From Owenia fusiformis (taxonomy: Eukaryota > Annelida > Polychaeta > Sabellida > Oweniidae), in assembly GCA_903813345.2 (NCBI GenBank), contig CAIIXF020000005.1, forward strand, positions 16,803,375 through 16,867,374: 64,000 bases of DNA, written 5' to 3'. The notes beneath the pieces were generated by a model. The model was not told the DNA's origin. It did not search any database and was given only the letters and a program-made list of their open reading frames with translations. Position 1 is the stretch's first letter, and each line of letters starts with the position of its first letter. Shown here in pieces: positions 44,901 through 55,199 of this stretch. Position numbers and translations under genes: made by a program.

Positions 44901-47900
44901 GGTGCAAACTCCACTTTCAAAATTCAGACTAAAATTGGTCAAAATATGCCCATTTTTCAGGATATTTCTCATTTTGAAGTGGGTGCAAATGTTTTTAAAA
45001 TCTCACTTGCTTTAATGATTGGGAGATCACTGGTGAGGGTTTCGCAGCAGGTTTGTTTGCTTAATTACATGGCATTCTGACAAAAGGCTTTGAAACAATT
45101 GCCAAGTAACTTATTTTTATTTTAGCAATAAATTTATTGTTAATTATCATATCTAGTGTAATCTTGGGGAAGATGTCATTATAAATCGATTTCTTAACTG
45201 TTATGAATTTTATTAATTGTTATTTTATATCTTTGCTGTAAATGGGATTATAAGCCTCTTGTTCATTATTGACAAGTTGTAGGATAAGATACTGTAGAAT
45301 AATGAGATCAGGGCTCTCGTCAGGCTTTTAGACTGTGGTGCAGCACCACACTCTATTTAGCTCCCACCACACCCTACTGGCAAATCATGATTGTTTCCAC
45401 AGTCTAAACTTGACTGAATATACTATAATAGCATGTAAAAAGGATAAAATATAACATAAATATGATTTATCACGATTGAACAGTAATGCAGAAGATGTTT
45501 GCACCACACCCTAAATATTTTCTGGTGAGAACCCTGGAGATCATTACCTTTCACTGCTGCATTGCCTCCTGCCCAGCCACCAGCGACACACAGAACAGCA
45601 TCTACCTGCAATGTAACTCACTTTAATAATCGCTCAGTAACATATCAAATACAATAATGCAGATGCGATTAGGTAATTACCAGTTTCACCACCAGATGGC
45701 CAGTTCAGGTTAGATAGCATGGCTGGTAGAAAATTCCCTTTAACTTAAATTACATCTGTTTTAGTGGTTCAGTATTCATATAACCACTATGTATCTAATA
45801 ATTATACAAATTAAAATATGTCCAGTGAAAGAAATTGTTATCTACTTAAGTAATCTGTCCCATAAAAGAAAAGACATTTCATTTTCATTTTCATTTTCAT
45901 TTTGTGATTTTGTAACATGGGGTCTATGGGGAATCAACCCGAACTAGAAGCCACAATTTCAAAAAAAAAAGTTGTCAAAACCATATTTTTTCTATGTATT
46001 TTTACATGTAGATTTCAAATATGACATCTCTTTGACTGAATTTTGAATATTGACATAAATCAAGTTTATTTCTACTTGCATCTAGTCTATTCAATGTTCA
46101 TGTATTTCTGGTAAAAGAAACAATAAAAACAATAATTCTACTCTACAGAGAAGCAAATATTGGATCCCTGATATATAACATATCATACCTTTTCTCCAGC
46201 CAATGCTGCCTCGACTCCCCGAGAGACCTCTTCCTCTTGTGCCACTAGGCTCTCACATGGCTTCACCACAATGTTGGCATGGGCCTCCTCATTTGGGTTC
46301 AGGTCAATAGAACCTACCCACTGGAAAATAGTTTAACAAAATTATATAAACTTTACTTAAAACTAGATTCTACTCATTAGTAGCATGTAAATTATCAGAC
46401 ATCATCATACAACAAACAAGGACATCATTGGACATAAAAGGAGGATGTCGATCATTGTCTGGACCTGGGTGTCTGGACAACAAGGAGGTTGCGCCGGAGG
46501 AAGCCTAGCACTTTGTTAGATTTCGATACTCTGTTTGTATGTGTGTGGTCCAGTTTAGGTTGTTCGTGATTTCAATTCCTAGGTATGGTATGTGGGTCAC
46601 AGATTTTAATTCTTCACCCAACATAGTGTACTTTTGTGTGATGGGTGATTTACGTCTGTGAATACTCAATACATAGCATTTTGAGGGATCGAGTTTCATT
46701 TGCCATGCATTTGCCCAGGAGTCCAATTTCTCAAGGTCATCCTGGAGTGTCAGTGCATCCTGTTGGTTCTTGACAGACATGAAGAGGAGGCTGTAATCTG
46801 CAAATAGTTTGAGGCTGGTTGTTGGTGATAAGTCGCTGCCCATATCATTGATATAGACAAGGAAGCAGAGCGGTCTGAGCACAGTTCCTTGAGGGACACC
46901 CAATTACACTGGTGTTATTGTACTAGATTCCCCATCCAGTACTACTTGTTGGGACCTTCCAACAAGCCAAGATCTGAGCCAGCTCAAGTTGTTTCCGCGA
47001 ATTCCATAGTGATTAAGCTTTAGGAGCAGGGGCTCATGTGAGACTGTCAAACGCTTTAGAGAAGTCCAGTGCTAATAGGTCTGTTTGTTTGTTGTTATCA
47101 AGGGCTCTTGCGATCTGTTCTATGGTATTTACAAGTTGCGTTTCACAAGAGTGTTTAGCTCTTAATCCATGTTGGTGGTTAGCAAAGATATTGTGGAGAT
47201 CGAAGTGGTCCATAACATGGTGAAATATATGTTCCATTATCTTGCATGGGACTGATGTGAGAGACACAGGCCTGTAGTTTACTGCCTCGTCTCTGCGTCC
47301 TTTTTTGTATATAGCTGAGACATTGGCATGTTTCCAGTCTAAGGGTACTGACCCCACATCAATGGATTGCTGGAAGATGATTTGCAGGTATGGTGAAATA
47401 GTGTCACTGCATTCCTTGAGGACCCTAGTAGGTGTGAGATCAGGTCCTGAGGCCTTCGCGGGGTTGAGGCCTTTGAGTAGTCAGTAGTAATTCCAGATCC
47501 GACACCTGCAGTGTTAAGTCCAGCAGCTCAGATGAAATAGACCCACTTCATGAAAGTCCTGTGGAAACAGAGGAAGCACCCCCCACAGACGCCCCATCAC
47601 TCCCAGAATGCAGACCAAATACAACAAGCCCCCCACTCTCTCAAAACTGTGGAAAAGCCCCATGTGACCTTGACGGCCTGTCCCAGGCTGCAGGCAACCA
47701 GTGACTAGGCAACCACCCCCCCATAAAATTTCTGTACAGCAACGCAGACCAGTTATCAAATAAAATTAAAGAACTTGAACTAACAGCAGAGTCTGAAAAC
47801 CCAGACATAATAATTATTACAGAAGCCCTGTGTAAAAACAGAAAGGACCCAATGACTCTCAGCGAACTTCGGATCTCAAACGATACATACGACTGCTACA

Positions 47901-50900
47901 GGAACTTTGATGACACATCAGAATCACAAAAAAACGAAGAGGGGAATAGTCATATACGTTAACAACACCATAGATGTACAGCCATACGAATCAACAGAAA
48001 GTAGATTCATTGAACACTTAGCTCTCACAGTGACCCTTAAGGACAAAACAAGGCTACTACTATGTGGAATCTACAGAAGCCCCAGCATTAGAGACACAAC
48101 AGACCAGCAAACAGAATTTATAGAGCTCACAAAGGAACTTGCCTCATCCAGTCACACTCAACTGTGCATTATAGGGGACTTCAACCTACCAGAGATCAAC
48201 AGGGAAGACATGACATCATCTGCATGTGAAGACCATATTAGTACAAGATACGTAAACTGTCTCCAGAACTTATTCTTATACCAGCACATTACAGAACCCA
48301 CACGGAAACGCCATGGACAACGAGACACTCTAATTGACCTGATTATCACGAAAGAAGAACATACCATAAGTGACATAAGCTACGACACACCAGTAGGACT
48401 CAGCGACCATCTTACACTCAAGTTCAATCTTACCATGTTAGACCAGAAGCCCATACCCCGGCTTGATTCCCCAACACCCAGAAACTTCAACAAAGGAGAC
48501 TATGATACAATCAGGAACAACCTTAAAAACATAAACTGGAAACAAGAACTCAGTGGGAAAACTACAGAGACAGCCTGGAACATACTCCATAGAACCATCA
48601 TGGACAACATTGAAGCAAATATTCCTTTCAAAACCAACAGAAAGAAAAGGAAAAAATGGATGACACTAAGAGGATTAAGGCAACTGCGAAGAAAAGCCAA
48701 GGCCTGGAAACACTACAGAGAAACCAAGACGTATCAAGACTACCTGAAAGCAAAGAAAACAAGCAATGAAACCAGAAGACTATGCAGACAGCTATGTAAA
48801 GAATTTGAGAAAGATATAGCCAAACAAATAAAGACTAATCCTAAGGCCTTCTGGGCATACGTCAACTCTAAACTCAGGACGCGCCCCAAGATCAGCTCAC
48901 TAGACAAGCCAGATGGTAGTACAACAGATGAGAATACGGAAATGGCAAACATCCTCAGTCAATACTTCGCCACCATGTTTACTGTAGAAGACGACACAAA
49001 CATCCCCAGAATAACTCCCAGATCAACCCAAACCTTGGAAACTATAGAATTTACAGAGGAACTAGTCCTACATAAACTCAAAAAGCTCAAAGCCTGCAAA
49101 TCCCCCGGCCCCGACAATATTCCCGCAAGATTTCTACTGGAATGTTCACATGAACTAGCCCTCCCTCTCAGTCTGCTTTTTACCAAATCCCTAGATTCAG
49201 GAACATTACCATCAATCTGGAAAGATGGCGAGATAACACCCATCCACAAAAAGGGTAAAAGAACAGCTCCCAGCAACTACCGTCCAATATCGCTAACTTG
49301 TATCCTGTGTAAGACCATGGAATCCATAATTAGGGACCAATGGTAAACCACATGGTGACACTGGGCTTATTAACAGATGCCCAACACGGGTTTGTACCCT
49401 GGCGTTCATGTAGCACCCAGTTGCTTACAGTACTTGAGGATTGGACAAGTCTACTCGATACTGGCAACCCAATAGACGTAATATATTTTGACTTTTCCCG
49501 GGCGTTTGACAGCGTACCGCACTGCAGACTACTTGAAAAACTATCCATTTTACACGGAAGTGACGTAACGAAAAACCAAGTTCGTGCTATTACGGAAGAG
49601 TTCGGGAAATTCCGTTATAACCGCCATCTTAATCGAACTTCGACCAAAAGAGCCATAAGAAACAAAAAGACCTCGTTCTGCCAACTAACCCAGACAATCG
49701 GCGGTTCCAATATATTAGAAGTTACATTTTGAGTTCTAGAATGCATTGAGGTAGGTTTCTTAAGTGGAAGGGGCGTAGATAATTCTCCCAAGTTGTAATC
49801 GTACAGGCAAATGTATTGGCTCCGTACAGGACTATAGTCCTGGAACGGGATAAGGGAGGACAACACAGGACTAACCTTACCCTCCTAAACATGATGATGA
49901 TGATGATTGGTATTGATTGTTATGTTTAGCACATCTGGGATTTGGCTGGGGCCCAGGGGGGTCCTAGACTATATCCTATTTAGTCTGAATTATATTCAGA
50001 CTATAAGGCACCTATGTTAAAGTTTGGTAATTCCAAATATTTGTTTACATAGGAAGTGCTATTCAAAATGGCCGATTGGGTAAAATTAATTTGCACATTT
50101 TTACTTCAACTAGCTTTATTTCCACTAGACAATATGCTATGTTACTTTTTATTGCATTTAATTGTACCTTACTATTTAATTGAAATTTTGTAATGTTTAT
50201 TTTATTGAAGAAATGTTTCCTCCAATTGATAATTTTATGCAAAAAATTTCACTGCAATTTCCATAGGAAAGTAGTACATCATAACAGACTGACTTCTAGT
50301 CAGTCTGTTGGATACATACTAAGGGGGGTCCTCTTCAGTGAATGCACTATTAGATTTTGTTCATTGAGGATGTGTGGTAACAGATTGATTTGGTAAACTA
50401 CTACTTACATTTTTTCGTGCTTTTTGAATAAAAGTACTAGAAACCACACAAATCATATGTAAAAAGATCACTGTTAGTAGCATAGGAGACAGGTTACCTG
50501 AAAAGGAAGATAGATATAATTATACAAGGACTGAAACTGAGGCAAGTCTACCCTGGCTGAAATCAGCTCTGAAATAACAATTACTGCATGTCAAGCCGTC
50601 ATTCAATGCTGATTTTGTAGAAAACAGATCTGTCCATCCTTCTACATGTGAGTTTTTCCCATAAAGATGCTTGATTAGTAGAAATTCATCAAATTATACC
50701 CCTAGATTATCAAAGTTCAACTGTACATCAATCGCGTGAGGAAAAAAAACAAATCCATTCTTCACCTTCTGTTCACAAACCCTTCTTCTTCTTCTTGGAA
50801 AAGTTGTCCCTCATTTGACTAACAGCAAATGTGTATGTTTATGCAGCAATATATGTTAGTTTAGAAAATGATTAATTACAATCTTACCTGTACTTCACAT

Positions 50901-52299
50901 AAAACATCCTAAGTATGAAAATATTTCACTAAAAATACATGCTTCCATTTTGTCACATGTTCATAATAATTTACATATTGACCATGTGATGTTGACAGGG
51001 AGTGTAAACGCACAGCGTACAGGAAATATGTTATGATATTTATTAAGAAATTAGCTATGGTAATCATTATTAATTAAGCATTAAGTATTAAGCCCCCAAC
51101 CCACTTCACAAAGTTCATGAAGTACCAAGGAAAGACCAAAATTAGAAAAATTTGAATTTCCCAAAAAAATCAAGTGGGCGATAATAGAGTCTCTGAAACA
51201 TTCATTAACTTATTACATACATTATTTTTAGAGAATATTAGTTTGATATGGTGTGGAAAGCACACAATGATAGATAATTATCGGGAGTATGCATTGAAAA
51301 TTACAAAATATGTCACTTTTGCCATGTTTCAGAGGCTCTATTATCGCCCACTTGATTTTTTGGGAAATTCAAATTTTTCTAATTTATTTAATATTTGGTC
51401 TTTCCTTGGTACTTCATGAACTTTGTGAAGTGGGTTGGGGGCTTAATACTTAATGCTTAATTAATAATGATTACCATAGCTAATTTCTTAATAAATATCA
51501 TAACATATTTCCTGTACGCTAGGTGCGTTTACACTCCCTGTCAACATCACATGGTCAATATGTAAATTATTATGAACATGTGACAAAATGGAAGCATGTA
51601 TTTTTAGTGAAATATTTTCATACTTAGGATGTTTCTGTGAAGTACAGGTAAGATTGTAATTAATCATTTTCTAAACTAACATATATTGCTGCATAAACAT
51701 ACACATTTGCTGTTAGTCAAATGAGGGACAACTTTTCCAAGAAGAAGAAGAAGGGTTTGTGAACAGAAGGTGAAGAATGGATTTGTTTTTTTTCCTCACG
51801 CGATTGATGTACAGTTGAACTTTGATATTCTAGGGGTATAATTTGATGAATTTCTACTAATCAAGCATCTTTATGGGAAAAACTCACATGTAGAAGGATG
51901 GACAGATCTGTAAGTTCTACAAAATCAGCATTGAATGACGGCTTGACATGCAGTAATTGTTATTTCAGAGCTGATTTCAGCCAGGGTAGACTTGCCTCAG
52001 TTTCAGTCCTTGTATAATGATATCTATCTTCCTTTTCAGGTAACCTGTCTCCTATGGTTAGTAGGCCTAGTGTTCAGAAAATAGTTGCATGAACCATTTG
52101 TGAAAAAAAGTGTATGATAAACATTTTCACATTTAAATCAAAGCTAAATATTCAATGTGATTTCCTTAAAATTTGCAGAATATGTAGATAGTGTAATCAT
52201 GCATCGTACCCAGTTCTTTCCTTTGAAATAATTCACGATAACAGAGCCTAAAGCTCCCTTTCCTCCGTAGATCAATACACGATTTCCGGAAGCCGCCAT
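41960..52299 (-). CDS. QDPR: Dihydropteridine reductase, 7 exons, complete
   Basis: Reduces quinonoid dihydrobiopterin to tetrahydrobiopterin with NADH, recycling the cofactor of aromatic amino-acid hydroxylases; cytosolic dimeric short-chain dehydrogenase. Exons on the minus strand: 52299-52210, 46320-46189, 45605-45548, 44681-44541, 43502-43394, 42754-42671, 42059-41960. All are GT-AG and in phase, giving 237 aa (about 244 in mammals, with a shorter N-terminus here). Glycine-rich NADH motif IYGGKGALG at 10-18, [10 protein letters not shown], the catalytic Tyr145-x3-Lys149 in [22 protein letters not shown], and the end [10 protein letters not shown]. The start ATG lies in GCCGCCATG on the plus-strand complement, and the Met-Ala-Ala beginning fits the family. 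Intron 1 (5.9 kb) is full of mobile DNA; a MITE lies 11 nt past the exon 3 donor; intron 4 holds a 42-bp minisatellite. Confidence 0.96.
42805..43265. mobile_element. Second copy of the TTAA-flanked element family
   Basis: Shares atctttcatttgacacca, gctcaaacagaccaca and ctctgaacttcaaatgct with 4826-5310. The left end is altered (ttttaaagggacaaagtgcg) and the right end decayed. In QDPR intron 5. Confidence 0.55.
43715..44347. repeat. 42-bp minisatellite in QDPR intron 4
   Basis: About 15 copies of a unit made of tacacttgtacaaattctgc followed by tcattgaaatacagattctcca. Period 42 is a multiple of three, so several frames on both strands stay open as 14-residue repeats. That openness follows from the period, not from coding. 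Confidence 0.92.
44867..45032. mobile_element. CAGTGATCTC-family MITE, copy 2
   Basis: Inverted relative to copy 1 at 25020: ends gggagatcactg, with aagtgggtgcaaa words inside. In QDPR intron 3. Confidence 0.6.
45309..45536. mobile_element. CAGGGCTCTC-family MITE, copy 1
   Basis: Begins CAGGGCTCTCGTCAGG and ends CTGGTGAGAACCCTG, an inverted pair; 228 bp with gcaccacac words near both ends. A second copy is at 55499-55726. The right end is 11 nt from the QDPR exon 3 boundary, so only the first bases of the intron are original. Confidence 0.8.
46455..47475 (-). pseudogene. Non-LTR retrotransposon reverse transcriptase fragment, dead
   Basis: Minus-strand reading from 47475: [72 protein letters not shown]. 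After a frameshift near 47034 and a stop near 46904 comes [27 protein letters not shown] and [11 protein letters not shown]. The catalytic FADD/YADD box reads FADY, so the enzyme would be inactive even without the breaks. CR1/Jockey-like by motif style. Both ends of the element are missing. In QDPR intron 1. Confidence 0.85.
47476..49546 (+). pseudogene. Non-LTR retrotransposon endonuclease plus partial RT, dead
   Basis: Plus strand. A Ser/Pro-rich stretch, then an endonuclease: [26 protein letters not shown], a frameshift in an A-run near 47930, [28 protein letters not shown] and GLSDHLTL. Then the RT start: [38 protein letters not shown], a second frameshift near 49340, [16 protein letters not shown] and [13 protein letters not shown], with similarity ending at LLEKLS. 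The 3' half of RT is missing, although most LINE copies lose the 5' end. It abuts the opposite-strand fragment head to head, and the two overlap in the RT region with different sequences, so they are two elements. Confidence 0.87.
49547..49870. repeat. Single arm of the TTATCCCGTTCC element family
   Basis: The part from about 49680 to 49860 is the inverted counterpart of 52444-52625 (shared caatcggcggttccaatata, cgtagataattctcccaag, ggaacgggataa). It directly follows the truncated RT. A short ATG/ATGA run lies near 49890. Confidence 0.75.
50481..52056. mobile_element. Large foldback element, 0.72-kb arms, 8-bp target duplication
   Basis: Left arm 50481-51201 and right arm 51324-52056 are inverted copies with few mismatches; the loop is 51202-51323. 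The termini are CATAGGAGACAGG and its reverse complement. GTTAGTAG at 50473-50480 is repeated exactly at 52057-52064. An 8-bp duplication suits hAT-type transposition. No transposase reading frame was recognised in the arms or loop. In QDPR intron 1. Confidence 0.9.
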
Positions 52300-52443
52300 G
52301 TTTCAATGTGTAGGTCAAGAGGTCAACAGGTATCGCTCCACCACTGATCTGCAAATATTTCACTTGCCGACATTTACTTGCCGCAATCCTCATTCATGCA
52401 TGAATGGCCGTAAATCGAACAAAATGATTCAAGTGGGGGAGGG

Positions 52444-52989
52444 TTATCCCGTTCCCGGACTATAGTCCTGCACTGAGCGCATTCATTTGCCTGTACGATT
52501 ACAACTTGGGAGAATTATCTACGCCCCTTACACTTAAGATACCTACCTCAATGCATTATAGAACTCAAGATGTAACTTCTAATATATTGGAACCGCCGAT
52601 TGTCTGGGTATATCGGCAAAACGGGAACATTTTCTCTTTTTCATCGAGTGAGATTCCATCACTTTTCAAAATGGCGGTTGGATTTAAAAGGGGAATCCCC
52701 CGTTTGGCTGTCCCGGATGTAGCCCGGAAGTACCAATATGGAGGAATTTGACGGTTGAAATAAGTTAAATGTTACACGCAAATATTGCGATCAAAAACGA
52801 AAATGTCTTCGTTCTGCCGATAAACCCAGACAATTGTGGATTCAACTACACGAAAAGAATGCTAAATTACCAAGGAATCTATTGAAGTAGGTATCTGAAG
52901 TGTAAGATGAGTAAAAAATTCTCCCATGTTGTAATCGCACAGGCAAAAGATTGAGATGTTCACAGGACCATAGTCCGGGAACGGGATAA
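52444..52989. mobile_element. Foldback element just upstream of QDPR
   Basis: The left end TTATCCCGTTCCCGGACTAT and the right end (atagtccgggaacgggataa) are inverted repeats, with further inverted blocks inside (gtaggtat, attctccca, gcacaggcaa). It begins 145 bp upstream of the QDPR start codon, so it lies in or next to the promoter. Related arm at 49680-49860. Confidence 0.8.
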
Positions 52990-54078
52990 GGGGAGGGTAG
53001 TTAGATTTCTGCAAATAAATAAATTTTCATGAGTTTACCAATAAATCGCTTCAAGAATAGCAGTAGTTCAACAAGTAAAACCCAATACAGCTTTCATTAG
53101 CTCATTTTTCTGCATTTTCTTGGGATTCATTAGGTATACATTAAAAAATCATTGGCTTTACCTGCCTTGATTTGCATTCATGCAATTTCCTCGATTATGT
53201 GCAAAAGATACTTGGCAATAATATTCCACGTCACATTTTATGTTAATAAAAGTAAAATGTGGCTATTCTTACAGATTATATTTTCGCTTCTGTAATTTGT
53301 GTCCGAAAAATAACTAAGTAACTGGGAAAATAGCATGCAGCTTTAGTCTAAGTATAGTTTGGTCTGAATAAAATTTTGAAGAGTAGCTGCACAGTGAGCA
53401 TTGGGCGACCAGTGTTGGTCTAGCCATTCTTGTTGTTGTTGTTGTATCATTCTAATTTTTCTTCATTGATTTAAGGATGATTGAAATGTTTCTTGGTGTT
53501 CCGGTCTTGGATTGTGATATTGGGTCTAGAACATTCGGGAGAAAGGGAGTATTAGGGATTTCTTTTCGCCTAAGATCATGTAGTTTGTTCTTATTATTGG
53601 AATACACTTATGTACATAAGAGTCTGCTTTTTATTGTTAGCTTCCATTATAACTTTTTGTACCTTTCCCTTTGGCACTTGTGATTAGAAAATTATAATCC
53701 ACCAGCCAATTAGAGCGCAGGTTGAGCTGTAACAATGCCAATTAACCTACACCATAAACATGGAACTTATGATCCTAGACTACAAGACAGTGTTTAACTT
53801 AGTAATAATTTTTGGATTTCTCTGAAAACTTATTATTTTACATGTATTTTACATGCTCAGCCATTGAGACCCATGTCCGTTTCGCACCAACAACAAGAAA
53901 AAGTGAGTAACGCCTGATCCCATAATTACTTGCCATTTTGTGCCAATCATGAATAATCAATAGTTGATCTGCTATCCAACCAATTTGCAGGATATGATAA
54001 CAGGAACAATCATGAACACATGTTTGCGTAAGGTCATTCTAATTACGTTCTGCTTTAAATGTGTCAAGATCATTTTTA
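52990..54078. other. Intergenic DNA upstream of QDPR
   Basis: A short plus-strand open frame (53477-53683) has no recognisable family. Nothing else identified. Confidence 0.4.
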
Positions 54079-54612
54079 TGTCACCACCAAAAAGTGGTGA
54101 CATATAGTTATGGTCTCTGTTTTTTGTGATGGCAGTTGGTGTTTGGTGGCTGGTGGCTGGCGTCTGTAACAAATTCTTATATCTTCCAATAACTTAACAA
54201 ATACTGTTTAGATTGACTTCGATTTTTTCTAAATCATCTACAATCGTCTTAGATTTGACCTACATGGTAAAAAAGGTAAAAAGGTCTTTTTTCAACTTGC
54301 TTCAAATCTACAAGGTCTCGGTAGTTCAAATCTGACCTTAGATTTGAGATTTGGCCTTCAGTGACATTCTCAAGGTCAAAAAATTTCAAGTTTTTTCAAC
54401 AAATTGTCCTGCAAGTTCTCAGAAGCTCAAATCACACTTTAGACTTTAGAGATTTGACCTGCAATGACCTTCTCGAGGTCAAAAAGGGTTTAAAAGGTTT
54501 TTCCCGTTTTTTCAACTTGGTTCATATTGACTTAATCTTTTTTCAAAATCATTTACAAGTTTTCAGTAGTTAAAATTCAGAATTTCCAGATTTAAGCAAC
54601 TAGGTGGTGACA
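54079..54612. mobile_element. Full-length TGTCACCACC-family element
   Basis: Ends TGTCACCACC and GGTGGTGACA are exact inverted repeats. The interior contains the AGGTCA-rich block in reverse orientation (TGACCT words) and a gttggtgtttggtggctgg run. This copy links the short TGTCACCACC elements and the AGGTCA-rich repeats as parts of one family. Confidence 0.7.
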
Positions 54613-55199
54613 TTTTGTCATGTTTATGCCTCGTTAAATATAGAATTACAGAGATAATGTTCGATAAGGTTATAACTTACAAAAAGAAACCCGACTCGCT
54701 ATAATTTGATGTAGATCAATCAAACCCCTATATGAACAGGTACATTTTGATATATAACACTATATAACTATGGGGGTAAGCGTTTTATAGTTGATCACGA
54801 ATGCCATATGTGCAGGGTATTCACACCATAGTTTTTGGCGGAGTAATACCAATACATTTGCAATCTCTTACCAAATCGTGCAGTACAAGCCTACATCTCA
54901 GATTTAGATAATTAATAGTTGAAACGAAATAAAAATGATTTATTTTTGAAGTTCTTCTTGAATAATATAAGAATAAGTATCCCTTCTCGTAGGATCTCAT
55001 ATCAGCGAGATTAGTCGAGTGACGTCATGGACTTCGTGCAGAAAGAATTTTTTAAAGAATTTTGAACAGAAATATTACTCTATTTACGCAATATTTACAG
55101 TCAAAATCCCCTAGTACTTTCGTTCTTTATTTGGAAAAGATATCCAAGAACATAACTAAAAAACGAACTCTGCTATAGAAGTAAACATAACCTTGTATA

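Noticed and set aside
46455-49546. A twin-primed inversion of one LINE copy
   Set aside because: Both halves contain the same RT region with different sequence, so they come from two elements.
51174-51419. 81-codon open frame
   Set aside because: It spans the loop and inner arms of the large foldback element; no family match and no splice context.
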